DNA from: Arthrobacter sp. 9AX
GTDB taxonomy: Bacteria; Actinomycetota; Actinomycetes; Actinomycetales; Micrococcaceae
NCBI RefSeq assembly: GCF_902506095.1
Contig: NZ_LR733293.1
Location: 2,644,487 to 2,708,486 of the forward strand
DNA: 64,000 nt
Reading direction: 5' to 3'
In this document: positions 27,532-36,110 of the stretch, in pieces
Layout of the letters: the number at the start of each line of letters is the position of its first letter
Numbering within the stretch: position 1 is the first letter of the stretch
Notes under the pieces: generated by a model
What the model was told of the DNA's origin: nothing
What the model saw: the letters and a program-made list of their open reading frames with translations, nothing else
Databases searched by the model: none
Translations under genes and position numbers: made by a program

Positions 27532-28950
27532 ATGGCCCTCGTAGCAGGAATCGACAGCTCCACGCAGTCCTGCAAGGTGGTGATCCGCGACGCTGACTCC
27601 GGAGCGCTGGTCCGCGAGGGCAGGGCAAGCCACCCGGAGGGTTCGGAGGTCCATCCCGACCACTGGTGGGACGCACTGCAGGAAGCACTGCAACAGGCGG
27701 GCGGCCTGGAAGACGTGGCAGCGGTCTCGGTGGGCGGGCAGCAGCACGGCATGGTCTGCCTGGACGCTGAGGGCCGGGTGATCCGCCCGGCGCTGCTGTG
27801 GAATGACACCCGCAGCGCCGGCGCCGCCGGGGAGCTGATCAGGGCCGCGGGAGACGGCGATACTGCTGCCGGCACCCGCTACTGGGCCGGCGCCACGGGC
27901 ACCGTCCCGGTGGCGTCGCTGACGGTGACCAAGCTGCACTGGCTGGCGGCAAACGAGCCGGAGAACGCGGCAAAGGTGGCGGCCGTCTGCCTGCCGCATG
28001 ACTGGCTGACCTGGCGGCTGGCGGGCCACGGCCCGGGTTCCGGACCGGGGAACCTCGAGTCGCTGGCAACCGACCGGTCCGATGCCTCCGGCACCGGCTA
28101 CTTTTCGACGGCGGCCGGCACGTACCTGCCCGAGGTCCTGGCGTCCTCGCTGGGTCACGTTCCGCTGCTGCCCGAGGTGCTGGGCCCGCTGGACGTGGCC
28201 GGCAAGACTCCTGACGGCGCCCTCCTGGCTGCCGGCGCCGGTGACAACGCGGCGGCAGCGCTGGGGGTGGGTGCCGGCGTTGGGGACGTGGTGATGTCCT
28301 TGGGCACGTCCGGGACCGTCTTCGCCGTTGCGGACGCGCCCGCCGCCGATCCGTCAGGACTGGTGGCAGGCTTCGCCGACGCCGCCGGACACTACCTGCC
28401 GCTGGTGTGCACGCTGAACGCCACCCGCGTGTTCGATGCCACGGCCGCGCTGCTGGATGTGGACATCGCGGAGTTCAATGAACTGGCACTGTCCGCCGGA
28501 CCCGGAGCCGGTGGACTCACCCTCGTCCCCTATCTCGACGGCGAGCGCACGCCCAACCTGCCTGACGCCACTGGATCCCTGCACGGCATCACCCGCGCCA
28601 ACTACACGCCGGCGAACCTGGCGCGGGCCGCCGTTGAGGGAGTGGTCTGTTCGCTGGCGGACGGCCTGGCCGCCCTGCAGGAACAGGGCGTGGTAGCCCG
28701 GCGCATTATCCTGGTGGGCGGCGGCGCACAGTCCACCGCGGTCCAGTCGGCAACTGCACAACTGCTGGGAATCGACGTCACCGTGCCGCGGCCGGGCGAA
28801 TATGTGGCCGACGGTGCCGCACGCCAGGCAGCTGCCGCACTCACCGGACAATTTCCGCAGTGGGCGCTCGACGCCGTCGGCCTTCCTGCCGGGAAGGACG
28901 ACGGCGGCGTGCTGGCCCGATACCGCCGGTACGCCTCCATGTACGCCTGA
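27532..28950 (+). CDS. xylB: Xylulokinase
   Basis: Phosphorylates D-xylulose to xylulose-5-phosphate, feeding the pentose phosphate pathway. 472 residues, FGGY family. [13 protein letters not shown] (near 6-18) forms the first phosphate loop, GGQQHGMV lies near 80, the catalytic Asp region is [13 protein letters not shown] near 240, and ILVGGGAQS near 395 binds ATP. The start is the ATG 2 bp after the xylA stop; the long open frame upstream is only a shadow of xylA. Confidence 0.97.
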   Translation: MALVAGIDSSTQSCKVVIRDADSGALVREGRASHPEGSEVHPDHWWDALQEALQQAGGLEDVAAVSVGGQQHGMVCLDAEGRVIRPALLWNDTRSAGAAGELIRAAGDGDTAAGTRYWAGATGTVPVASLTVTKLHWLAANEPENAAKVAAVCLPHDWLTWRLAGHGPGSGPGNLESLATDRSDASGTGYFSTAAGTYLPEVLASSLGHVPLLPEVLGPLDVAGKTPDGALLAAGAGDNAAAALGVGAGVGDVVMSLGTSGTVFAVADAPAADPSGLVAGFADAAGHYLPLVCTLNATRVFDATAALLDVDIAEFNELALSAGPGAGGLTLVPYLDGERTPNLPDATGSLHGITRANYTPANLARAAVEGVVCSLADGLAALQEQGVVARRIILVGGGAQSTAVQSATAQLLGIDVTVPRPGEYVADGAARQAAAALTGQFPQWALDAVGLPAGKDDGGVLARYRRYASMYA

Positions 28951-28962
28951 CACCAACAGCCG

Positions 28963-29002
28963 AAAGGACCCGGACCGCTGATGCGGTCCGGGTCCTTTTT
29001 GG
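28963..29002 (+). terminator. Terminator of xylAB
   Basis: AAAGGACCCGGACCG / CGGTCCGGGTCCTTT stem with a 6-nt loop, then further T residues. Confidence 0.9.
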
Positions 29003-29084
29003 TGGTAGGGCGCAGGCTGCCGGCAGCCATGTTGGGAAAGCGTGGCAGCAGCCCGCGGTCCGGATCAGGCCAGTCCGGGCAGTG

Positions 29085-29924
29085 TCAGGCGTACGGGAGG
29101 ACAAGCTCCGCGTAGCGCTCCTTCACCGTGGCCAGGACGGTATTGCCGTCCGTGTCCCAGATGTCCTGATTGAAGATTTCGACTTCGATGTCACCCGTGT
29201 AGCCCGCGTCGCGCACCCAGGTGCCGATGGTGGCGAAGTCCACCACGCCGTCGCCCATGTAGCCGCGCGAGAGCAGCGGATCGGCGGCGATGGGCATGTT
29301 GAAGTCGCACACCTGGTAGGAGGCAATGCGGTTCTCCCGGCCGGCGCGCTCGATCTGCGCCTTCAGTTCGGGATCCCACCAGACATGGAAGGTGTCGACG
29401 GCGACGCCCACCGTTGCGGCATCGAACGGCGCCGCGAGGTCCAGCGCCTGCCCCAGGGTGGAAATCAGGGCACGGTCCGCAGCGTACATCGGGTGCAGCG
29501 GTTCCAGGACCAGGCGGACGCCGTTTTCCGCGGCGAAGGGAACCAGATCGGCAAGCCGGTCCGCCACGCGCCGGCGTGCCGCCACCACGTCCTTCTCCCC
29601 CGGTGCCAGGCCACCAACCACCAGGAACAGCTCCTTGGTGTCCAGGGCAACGGCTTCGAGGATGGCGGCCCGGTTGTCTGCGAGCGCGGCCGCCTGCCCC
29701 TCGGCGTCGGCAGCCGTGAGGAACCCGCCGCGGCACAGGGACGAGACCCGCAGTCCCGCGTCCTTGATCAGGCGCGCGGCCTTGTCCAGGCCGGCTTCCT
29801 CCACACGGTCCCGCCAGGGTCCGATGGAGGGGATGCCGGCGTTGACGCAGCCGTCAACCACTTGGGCGAGGGTCCATTTCTTGGTGGTGGCGCTGTTGAT
29901 GGACAGACGGGTAAAGTCGCTCAA
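29085..29924 (-). CDS. Xylose-isomerase-like TIM-barrel sugar (phosphate) isomerase/epimerase
   Basis: 279 residues of the AP_endonuc_2 fold. LVLEPLHPMY carries a metal-ligand Glu near 143, VAVDTFHVWWDPEL (Asp, His) lies near 178, and DIEVEIFNQDIW (Glu) lies near 248. These fit a metal-dependent isomerase, epimerase or 3-keto-sugar lyase. It is the third gene of the minus-strand operon; its TTG start overlaps the stop of the DUF993 gene (TTGA). The substrate is unknown; the partner dehydrogenase suggests an oxidised sugar. Confidence 0.85.
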   Translation of the reverse strand: MSDFTRLSINSATTKKWTLAQVVDGCVNAGIPSIGPWRDRVEEAGLDKAARLIKDAGLRVSSLCRGGFLTAADAEGQAAALADNRAAILEAVALDTKELFLVVGGLAPGEKDVVAARRRVADRLADLVPFAAENGVRLVLEPLHPMYAADRALISTLGQALDLAAPFDAATVGVAVDTFHVWWDPELKAQIERAGRENRIASYQVCDFNMPIAADPLLSRGYMGDGVVDFATIGTWVRDAGYTGDIEVEIFNQDIWDTDGNTVLATVKERYAELVLPYA

Positions 29925-31135
29925 ACTCCCACCCCGTTAATGCGCAGGTAGTCGGACATCCGGAAGGCAGCCAGCGCGGGGTCGCGGAGCAGGCCGGCCT
30001 GGTCCGCCAGTTCAAAGGTCTTTGCCAGGTGGCACACAGAGCGGCCGGAGTGCAGGCCGCCCACCATCTGGAAGCCCTGCTGCTTGCCGTTGAGCCAGGA
30101 CATAAAGGCGATCCCGGTTTTGTAGTAGAACGTGGGGGCGCTGAAGATGTGCTTGCCCAGTTCCCGGGTGGAGTCCAGGATTTCGCGCGCCTTGGCTGGA
30201 TTCCCGGCGTCGTAGTTCTGCAGTGCCACCGACGCGGCGGGGTAGATCGCCGCGAAGATGCCCAGCAGGGCGTCGGAGTGGTGGCTGCCGTCACCGTCGA
30301 TCAGTTCGGGGTAGTTGAAGTCGTCGCCGGTGTAGAGGCGGACGCCGTCGGGGAGGGCCGCGCGGAGCGCCACCTCGTGGCCGGCATCGAGCAGCGAGAC
30401 CTTGACGCCGTCCACCTTGGCCGCGTTGTCCTTGATGAGGCCCAGGAACGTGTCGGTGGCGGTTGCGACGTCTCCGGAGCCCCAGTAGCCGGCGAGGGCG
30501 GGGTCGAACATGGTGCCGAGCCAGTGGAGGATGACCGGCTGGTCCACTTCCTGCAGCAGGGTGGAGTAGACGTTCAGGTAGTCTTCGGGACCGCGGGCAA
30601 CCTTGGCGAGGGCGCGGGAGGCCATGATGATGATCTTGGGCCCGGCCTCGGTGATCACGGCGATCTGCTCGCGGTACGCCTCGAGGACAGCCTTGAGGCC
30701 GGCTTCACCGGCGGGCAGCGCGTCGATGTCCAGCTGGTCGGTGCCGGCGCCGCAGGACACGAGGTCGCGGACCGACTTCCCGGCTGTGGCCGCGTTGCCG
30801 GATGAAACTACCGAGGCGGCTTCCACACCGGTGCGCTTGATGAGCTGCTGGGTGGCTGCCCAATCAAGGCCCATGCCGCGCTGGGCGGTGTCCATGGCGT
30901 CCGCGACACCGAGGCCGTAGGACCACAGCTCGTGGCGGTAGCCCATGGTGGCTTCCCAGTCGAGCCGGGCAGGGGCGCCGGGGGTGTTGTCTGCCAGGAC
31001 CTCGGGGATCACGTGGGCTGCCGCGTAGGCGCGGCGCGCCGTGAGAGGGGCGGTGGGGCGTGCCCAGGACGTGGCACCCTGGAGCCGGTATTCCCGGGTG
31101 CCGCCGTCGTGGGAGGGAAGGATGAGTGAGGTCAT
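29921..31135 (-). CDS. DUF993 family protein, aldolase-like (DHDPS superfamily)
   Basis: 404 residues with the layout of PF06187 (DUF993), annotated loosely as dihydrodipicolinate synthase family. A TIM-barrel pattern is visible: IIIMASRALAKV, VILHWLGTMFDP and DGVKVSLLDAGHE, whose Lys near residue 240 is a plausible Schiff-base residue, followed by LYTGDDFNYPEL. The start is the ATG 31133-31135, which overlaps the TAA of the upstream gene (TAATG). It is the second gene of the operon. I infer an aldolase or lyase acting on the product of the upstream dehydrogenase; no member has a role I know. Confidence 0.82.
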   Translation of the reverse strand: MTSLILPSHDGGTREYRLQGATSWARPTAPLTARRAYAAAHVIPEVLADNTPGAPARLDWEATMGYRHELWSYGLGVADAMDTAQRGMGLDWAATQQLIKRTGVEAASVVSSGNAATAGKSVRDLVSCGAGTDQLDIDALPAGEAGLKAVLEAYREQIAVITEAGPKIIIMASRALAKVARGPEDYLNVYSTLLQEVDQPVILHWLGTMFDPALAGYWGSGDVATATDTFLGLIKDNAAKVDGVKVSLLDAGHEVALRAALPDGVRLYTGDDFNYPELIDGDGSHHSDALLGIFAAIYPAASVALQNYDAGNPAKAREILDSTRELGKHIFSAPTFYYKTGIAFMSWLNGKQQGFQMVGGLHSGRSVCHLAKTFELADQAGLLRDPALAAFRMSDYLRINGVGV

Positions 31136-32304
31136 TAGAGGGTGATCTCCGGGATGTCGATGGTGCGGCGTTCGTCGTTGGACTGCAGGCCGAGCTCGGC
31201 AAGCTGGACGCCGCGGGCTGCGGAGAGCAGGCCGAAGCGGTGCTCGCGGCCGGCGACGACGTCGCGGAGGAACTCTTCCCACTGCAGCTTGAAGCCGTTG
31301 TCCAGCTCGGCGTTGGCCGGGACTGCCTGCCACTGGTCGCGGAAGGACTCCGTAACGGGCAGGTCCGGGTTCCAGACGGGCTTCGGGGTGTGGGCCCGCT
31401 GCTGGGCGACGCACTTGTTCAAGCCGGCGACGGCGGAGCCGTGCGTGCCGTCGATCTGGAATTCCACCAGTTCGTCGCGGTAGACGCGGACGGCCCAGGA
31501 GGAGTTGATCTGGCCGATGACTTCGTCGCCGCCCGGGGTCTCGAGTTCGAAGATGCCGTAGGAGGCGTCGTCGGCGGTGGCCTTGTATTCCTTGCCTGCT
31601 TCGTCCCAGCGGGCGGGGATGTGGGTGGCGGTCTTGGCGTTGACGCTCTTGACTTTGCCGATGATGCCTTCGAGGACGTAGTTCCAGTGGCAGAACATGT
31701 CCGTGGTCATTCCGCCGCCGTCTTCTTTGCGGTAGTTCCAGGACGGGCGCTGGGCTGCCTGGATGTCACCTTCGAAGACCCAGTAGCCGAACTCGCCGCG
31801 GATGGAGAGGATGCGGCCGAAGAAGCCTTCGTCCACCAGGCGGCGGAGCTTGACCAGGCCGGGCAGGTAGAGCTTGTCGTGGACAACGCCGGCGGTGACG
31901 CCGGCGTCCTTGCCGATCCGGGCCAGCTCAATGGCTTCCTCGAGGGTCTCGGCCGTGGGCTTTTCAGTGAAGATGTGCTTGCCGGCCTGCATGGCCTTCT
32001 TCAGGGTTGCGGCTCGGAGGCTGGTCATGGAGGCATCAAAGACGACGACGACAGTGGGGTCGTTGATCACGGCATCCAGGTCCGTACTCCACTCCGAGAC
32101 CTTGTGCTTTTCGGCGAGTTCACGGATCTTGGCTTCGTTGCGGCCCACCAGGATGGGCTCAACCTGGACGCGCGTGCCGTCCTCCAGGGTGAAGCCACCG
32201 GCGTCCCGGATGGGAAGGATCGAGCGCAGCAGGTGCTGGCGGTAGCCCATGCGGCCGGTGATGCCGTTCATGGCAATGCGGATTGTTTTTGTCTCGAAGC
32301 TCAT
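31135..32304 (-). CDS. Gfo/Idh/MocA-family sugar dehydrogenase
   Basis: NAD(P)-dependent oxidoreductase of 389 residues. Rossmann entry IRIAMNGITGRMGYRQHL near 8-25, the EKPTAE motif (catalytic Lys) near 112 and the GGGMTTDMFCHWNYVLEG helix (His) near 195. The glycine motif is NGITGRMG, unlike the common GxGxxG. First gene of a tightly coupled three-gene operon with DUF993 and a TIM-barrel isomerase, and divergent from a LacI regulator. GGAGGA precedes the ATG by 3 nt. Related enzymes oxidise sugars or inositols at C2/C3; the substrate here is unknown. Confidence 0.9.
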   Translation of the reverse strand: MSFETKTIRIAMNGITGRMGYRQHLLRSILPIRDAGGFTLEDGTRVQVEPILVGRNEAKIRELAEKHKVSEWSTDLDAVINDPTVVVVFDASMTSLRAATLKKAMQAGKHIFTEKPTAETLEEAIELARIGKDAGVTAGVVHDKLYLPGLVKLRRLVDEGFFGRILSIRGEFGYWVFEGDIQAAQRPSWNYRKEDGGGMTTDMFCHWNYVLEGIIGKVKSVNAKTATHIPARWDEAGKEYKATADDASYGIFELETPGGDEVIGQINSSWAVRVYRDELVEFQIDGTHGSAVAGLNKCVAQQRAHTPKPVWNPDLPVTESFRDQWQAVPANAELDNGFKLQWEEFLRDVVAGREHRFGLLSAARGVQLAELGLQSNDERRTIDIPEITL

Positions 32305-32347
32305 AAGTCCTCCACGGTGAGTTGAGCAGTTCTACTCAAGCTGAATC

Positions 32348-32363
32348 GGGAAAGCGCATTCCC
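32348..32363. promoter_or_regulatory. LacI-type operator 1 (operon-proximal)
   Basis: Palindrome GGGAAAGCGCATTCCC centred on GCGC, 44 bp upstream of the Gfo/Idh start in the divergent promoter region. It is typical of LacI/GalR-family sites. Confidence 0.65.
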
Positions 32364-32396
32364 ACTACCTCCATGATGCACCCCGCCGGACATATT

Positions 32397-32410
32397 GGCA
32401 AGCGCTTTCC
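32397..32410. promoter_or_regulatory. LacI-type operator 2 (regulator-proximal)
   Basis: GGCAAGCGCTTTCC, near-palindromic around AGCGCT, about 48 bp from operator 1 and 69 bp before the lacI-family start. Two spaced sites would allow looping and joint control of both divergent units. Confidence 0.65.
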
Positions 32411-32478
32411 AGCACCGCCCGAAAACTGCCATAATGTGGTTACGCTTAATGACCCTACAAAGCCGATCAGGAGACGCT

Positions 32479-33606
32479 GTGGCTGCAAGTACCCTTACCG
32501 AGGTGGCGCGGCTGGCCGGGGTGTCTCCGGCCACCGCCAGCCGGGTCCTCAATGGTTCCGCCCGCAAACCGGGGCCGGACATTGCCGACCGGGTCCGCCA
32601 GGCCGCCGACTCGCTCGGATACATCCCCAATGCCCAGGCCCAGGGCCTCGCAAAGTCCAGCTCGGGGCTGATCGGCCTGATCGTCCACGACATCGCGGAC
32701 CCCTACTTCGCCGCCATCGCCAGGGGCGTGCAGGAGGCCGCACGCGAGCAGCGCAGGATGGTCCTGCTCGCCACCACGGGTGGAGCGCCGGCGGAGGAAA
32801 AGGAAGCAGTTGCCGCTTTCGCCGCGCGCCGCGCTGATTCCATAGTGATCGCAGGCTCCCGCTCCGCCCAGCCGGAAAACCAGGAGGGAAATGCTGAGCT
32901 GGCTGCCGAGCTGGACAGGTACTGCCGCAACGGCGGCCGGGTAGCAGTGGTGGGCCACGCGGTGGTGGGCGCGACGGCACCGGAGGGCTACCATGTGGTG
33001 GCCGTGCCCAACGAGGAGCTCGCCGCGGCACTGGCGCGCCAGCTCGCCTCCGGGTGGGATGGCGATTTTGTGATCATCGGCGGACCGGAAGGACTGTTCA
33101 CCTCCGACGACCGGATCCGCGGCTTCCAGGAAGGCCTGGCGTCCGCGGGGCGCAAACCCGCCAAAGTCCTGCGCACCTCCTTCAACCGTGCGGGCGGGTA
33201 CGAGGCAGGCCTCACGCTCGCCCACCGGGTCAAGGCCGGCCAGGCAGAGTCCGCTGATGAGCCTGCCGCCTCAAAGCTGTGCATCTTCGCCGTCAATGAC
33301 GTGATGGCCATCGGTGCCGCAGCCGCCCTCCGCGAACAGGGGCTGCGGATTCCGCGCGATGCCACCATCGCCGGTTTTGACGACATCGAAACGCTCCGGG
33401 ACTTCCGCCCCGCCCTCTCCACGGTTCGCCTGCCCCTGGAAGAAATCGGGCGCCTGGCCACCCGCGCCACGGCTCCCGGCGCGGCCGGCACTGACCGGGA
33501 CGGCGAAGAGAGTGCCGGTTCCGCCGAGGAAGGGCACGACGCCGGGCGGCAGCAGCGAATTTCCGGCGAGGTCACGCTGCGGCGCAGTACCGAAACGGCC
33601 ACCTGA
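32479..33606 (+). CDS. LacI-family transcriptional regulator
   Basis: 375 residues. The helix-turn-helix TLTEVARLAGVSPATASRVLNG is at the extreme N-terminus, with the hinge YIPNAQAQGLAKSSS near 55, and a periplasmic-binding-protein-like effector domain from about residue 65 (LIGLIVHDIADPYFAAIA). The GTG at 32479 has AGGAG 5 nt upstream and gives the standard LacI start; an ATG at 32395 would add 28 residues with no match. The C-terminus has an odd Gly/Glu/Ala-rich insertion (residues ~335-365). It is divergent from the DUF993 operon, which it probably represses. Confidence 0.92.
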   Translation: MAASTLTEVARLAGVSPATASRVLNGSARKPGPDIADRVRQAADSLGYIPNAQAQGLAKSSSGLIGLIVHDIADPYFAAIARGVQEAAREQRRMVLLATTGGAPAEEKEAVAAFAARRADSIVIAGSRSAQPENQEGNAELAAELDRYCRNGGRVAVVGHAVVGATAPEGYHVVAVPNEELAAALARQLASGWDGDFVIIGGPEGLFTSDDRIRGFQEGLASAGRKPAKVLRTSFNRAGGYEAGLTLAHRVKAGQAESADEPAASKLCIFAVNDVMAIGAAAALREQGLRIPRDATIAGFDDIETLRDFRPALSTVRLPLEEIGRLATRATAPGAAGTDRDGEESAGSAEEGHDAGRQQRISGEVTLRRSTETAT

Positions 33607-33608
33607 GG

Positions 33609-34340
33609 GTGGCGTTGCAGCTGACCGGAGTGCCCTCCCGTGCGGGCTCCGGGGAGCGGCCCGCCATACTGGTGCTCCCCGGCGGCGGCTATGGCCACCA
33701 GGCAGACCATGAGGCCGAGCCCGTGGCTGAATGGCTGGCCGGGCTGGGAATCCACGCTTTCGTGCTGCGGTACCGGGTAGCCCCCGACCGGCACCCGGCG
33801 CCCCTCGAGGATGCAAAACAGGCAATGCTTAAGGTCCGCGGCGGCGCGCACCGCCTGGCTGTTGATCCCCGTCGCGTCGGCGCGCTCGGGTTTTCCGCGG
33901 GCGGACACCTCGCGGCCACCCTCGCCACGGCAGTGGCCACCGGCAACGCCGCACTCGACGTCCCCGGCGCAGTCCCGGACCTGACGGTGCTGTGCTACCC
34001 GGTAGTGTCCTATACCCAGGCCGTCCACCAGGGCTCCGTGGACAACCTTGTTGGCCCGTCGCCGTCGGCGGACCTCCTGGCCGAACTGTCCGCTGAGCTG
34101 CGGGTCACGGCGGAAACCCCGCCGGCATTTGTCTGGCACACGGCCGACGATGCAGCCGTTCCGGTCAGCCACAGCCTGGCCTACACCGCGGCCCTGCTCA
34201 ACGCCGGGGTGTCCGCCGAACTCCACGTCTTTCCCGAGGGCCGGCACGGGCTGGGGCTGGCCGGGGAACAGCCCGGTGCCGACCAATGGCCCACCCTCTG
34301 TGCCGGCTGGCTTGACCGGGCGGGTTGGACGGCTTCCTGA
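33609..34340 (+). CDS. Alpha/beta-hydrolase, acetyl-esterase-like
   Basis: 243 residues. ILVLPGGGYGHQADHE (oxyanion hole, near 18) matches the BD-FAE/acetylxylan-esterase group. The nucleophile elbow is GFSAGG near 97, the acid Asp in HTADDAAVP near 178 and the His in EGRHGLGLA near 215. Likely a carbohydrate esterase removing acetyl groups from a sugar. The GTG start is 2 bp after the lacI-family stop, so it is in that operon. Its last codons run into a 17-bp tandem repeat. Confidence 0.85.
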   Translation: MALQLTGVPSRAGSGERPAILVLPGGGYGHQADHEAEPVAEWLAGLGIHAFVLRYRVAPDRHPAPLEDAKQAMLKVRGGAHRLAVDPRRVGALGFSAGGHLAATLATAVATGNAALDVPGAVPDLTVLCYPVVSYTQAVHQGSVDNLVGPSPSADLLAELSAELRVTAETPPAFVWHTADDAAVPVSHSLAYTAALLNAGVSAELHVFPEGRHGLGLAGEQPGADQWPTLCAGWLDRAGWTAS

Positions 34341-34410
34341 CCCGGAAGGCTTTCCGTCCCGGACGATTTCCTGGCCCGGACGGTTTCCTGGCCTGGACGG
34401 CTCTTGGGCT
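34326..34410. repeat. 17-bp tandem repeat, five degenerate copies
   Basis: Units start at 34326, 34343, 34360, 34377 and 34394; the consensus is CGGACGGTTTCCTGGCC. Copies 3 and 4 differ at one base. The array spans the stop codon of the esterase and the end of the convergent aldose epimerase. Confidence 0.85.
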
Positions 34411-35311
34411 AGCCAAGCGCCCGGATGGTCCATTCAGCGCAGTGCGCCTGGCCAGGCTGCAGGTGGACCAGGTCAGTTCCGGAGTTGAAGGCGTCCGGCG
34501 GGCAGGTCATCGGCTCAACTGCCAGGCCGAGCCGGTCCGGCCCCACCGGCTTGTCCGCCGTGTGGATCTGGACCCAGGGCCACTCGCGGCCCCATTCCAG
34601 CTCAACACCGGTTCCCACAGGATCCTGGACGCGGACACGTGCCCGCCCGTCCGTCCCGCGGATGATGCCGGTGAATGCGTGGTCGATCCTGACCTGGCCC
34701 AGCCGGCGGGGGCTCCTGAAGTCGAACCCGTGCCGGTCAACGCTCCGCATACCCACGGGAAGCAACCGGTCCTCCGTCACCTCAAGGAACTCCGAAGCCG
34801 GCAGCTCCAGCGACCATTCATCCAGTCCGGACGGACCCGCCACCAGGTAGGGGTGGGGACAAACACCATACGGCGCAGTTGCGGTACCGGTGTTCACAGT
34901 CCGCACCGTGCTGGTCAGGCCGTCCTCCGTCAGCCTGTACGCGACGGAAAGGTCCAGCTCCCCCGGATATCCCGGGCCGGCAGCTATCCGGCAAACCAGG
35001 ACCACCTCGTCACTGGAAACCTGCTGCACTTCCCAGAGGCGCCCGATCGCCAGGCCATGCAGCGCCGATCCCCGCTCCGGTTCATTGATGTCCGCCTCGA
35101 ATGCACGGCCGGCGTACGTGTAGGTGCCGTCGGCAAGGCGGTTGGGCCACGGCGCGCAGATGACTCCGCGATAGTCAGGAATCTCCCCGTCCGCGCCAAA
35201 GCCCACCACCAGGTCCCGGCCCTCGTGGCGGAGTTCCCGGAGGGCCCCTCCCCGCGCCGTGATCACCGCGGTGTAGTGGCCGCTGGCGATGCTGTACTCA
35301 GTACCCGGCAT
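34409..35311 (-). CDS. Aldose 1-epimerase family protein (mutarotase)
   Basis: Interconverts alpha and beta anomers of sugars. 300 residues, galactose-mutarotase fold. APWPNRLADGTY (Asn-Arg substrate binding) near 53, ALHGLA (His) near 85, CPHPYLV (second His) near 150 and AVEPMTCPPDAFN (catalytic Glu) near 268. AGGA lies 5 nt before the ATG. Convergent with the esterase. A separate LacI-type operator lies 28 bp upstream. Confidence 0.92.
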   Translation of the reverse strand: MPGTEYSIASGHYTAVITARGGALRELRHEGRDLVVGFGADGEIPDYRGVICAPWPNRLADGTYTYAGRAFEADINEPERGSALHGLAIGRLWEVQQVSSDEVVLVCRIAAGPGYPGELDLSVAYRLTEDGLTSTVRTVNTGTATAPYGVCPHPYLVAGPSGLDEWSLELPASEFLEVTEDRLLPVGMRSVDRHGFDFRSPRRLGQVRIDHAFTGIIRGTDGRARVRVQDPVGTGVELEWGREWPWVQIHTADKPVGPDRLGLAVEPMTCPPDAFNSGTDLVHLQPGQAHCAEWTIRALG

Positions 35312-35339
35312 GGAAATCCTCCAGTGAACTATCTCGAAT

Positions 35340-35354
35340 TGTTAGCGCTAAACA
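35340..35354. promoter_or_regulatory. LacI-type operator before aldose 1-epimerase
   Basis: TGTTAGCGCTAAACA contains the perfect 10-bp palindrome TTAGCGCTAA (35342-35351). Its flanks differ from the GGGAAAGCGC-type sites at 32.3 kb, so another LacI-family regulator may bind it. Confidence 0.55.
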
Positions 35355-35426
35355 TCGTAGCGCGAAAAGCTGCGTTTTATTCGCCGGCGGGCCGTCCCGC
35401 GGTCGCCCCATGGCTAAAGTTGCAGG

Positions 35427-36110
35427 ATGGTGAACCGGGAACTCCTTGAGGCCATCCGCAGCGGGCTCCACGGACTGGCGGATCCGGCCCGGGCGGCCGG
35501 GGCGCAGGCGTACATGAAATCCACGCTCCCCTCGCTAGGGGTCCGGGTACCCGAGGTGCGCCGACTGGCTGCGGCGGCGGTTGCCCGCCATCCCTTCGGC
35601 TCGGCGGAGCAGGTCCGGGCCACCGCCCTGGAACTCTGGCGCGCTGCGGGATTCCGGGAGGAACGGTATGCCGCCATCGACCTGACCGCAGGCAGGCTGG
35701 TGGCCACGGATCTGGAGATGCTCCCGGTCTACGAGGAAATCATCCGCCAGGGTGCGTGGTGGGACTTCGCCGATGGTGTTGCCGGCCGCATCTGTACGTT
35801 GCTGCAGGCCCACCGGCCCTACATGACCGCCGTCATCCTGGCCTGGAGCACGGATCCGGATTTCTGGATCCGGCGCGCTTCCCTCACCGCACAGCTCAAG
35901 GCTAAAGCCAACACCGATCCGGAGCTGCTCCGCCGCGTCATCGAAGCGAACCTGGCTGACCGCGAATTCTTCATCCGGAAAGCCATTGGCTGGTCGCTGC
36001 GGGAGTACGCCAAAACGGCACCGGACTGGGTGGCGGACTTTGTGGCCGCACACCAGGACTGCATCAGCCCGCTGTCCCGCCGCGAGGCACTGAAAAACCT
36101 GGCTAAATGA
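35427..36110 (+). CDS. DNA alkylation repair protein, AlkD-like
   Basis: HEAT-repeat DNA glycosylase family that removes alkylated bases, 227 residues, all-helical. MKSTLPSLGVRVPEVRRLA near 30-48 and WWDFADGVAGRIC near 112 match AlkD. In AlkD this Trp-Asp pair is catalytic. RRASLTAQLKAKA and FFIRKAIGWSLREYAKTAP near 180-198 are the conserved C-terminal repeats. The ATG at 35427 is directly preceded by CAGG; a GTG one codon later is also possible. Confidence 0.9.
   Translation: MVNRELLEAIRSGLHGLADPARAAGAQAYMKSTLPSLGVRVPEVRRLAAAAVARHPFGSAEQVRATALELWRAAGFREERYAAIDLTAGRLVATDLEMLPVYEEIIRQGAWWDFADGVAGRICTLLQAHRPYMTAVILAWSTDPDFWIRRASLTAQLKAKANTDPELLRRVIEANLADREFFIRKAIGWSLREYAKTAPDWVADFVAAHQDCISPLSRREALKNLAK

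Noticed and set aside
26078..27688. 536-residue minus-strand open frame over xylA
   Set aside because: Shadow of xylA and of the xylR 5' region, both of which have strong family matches.
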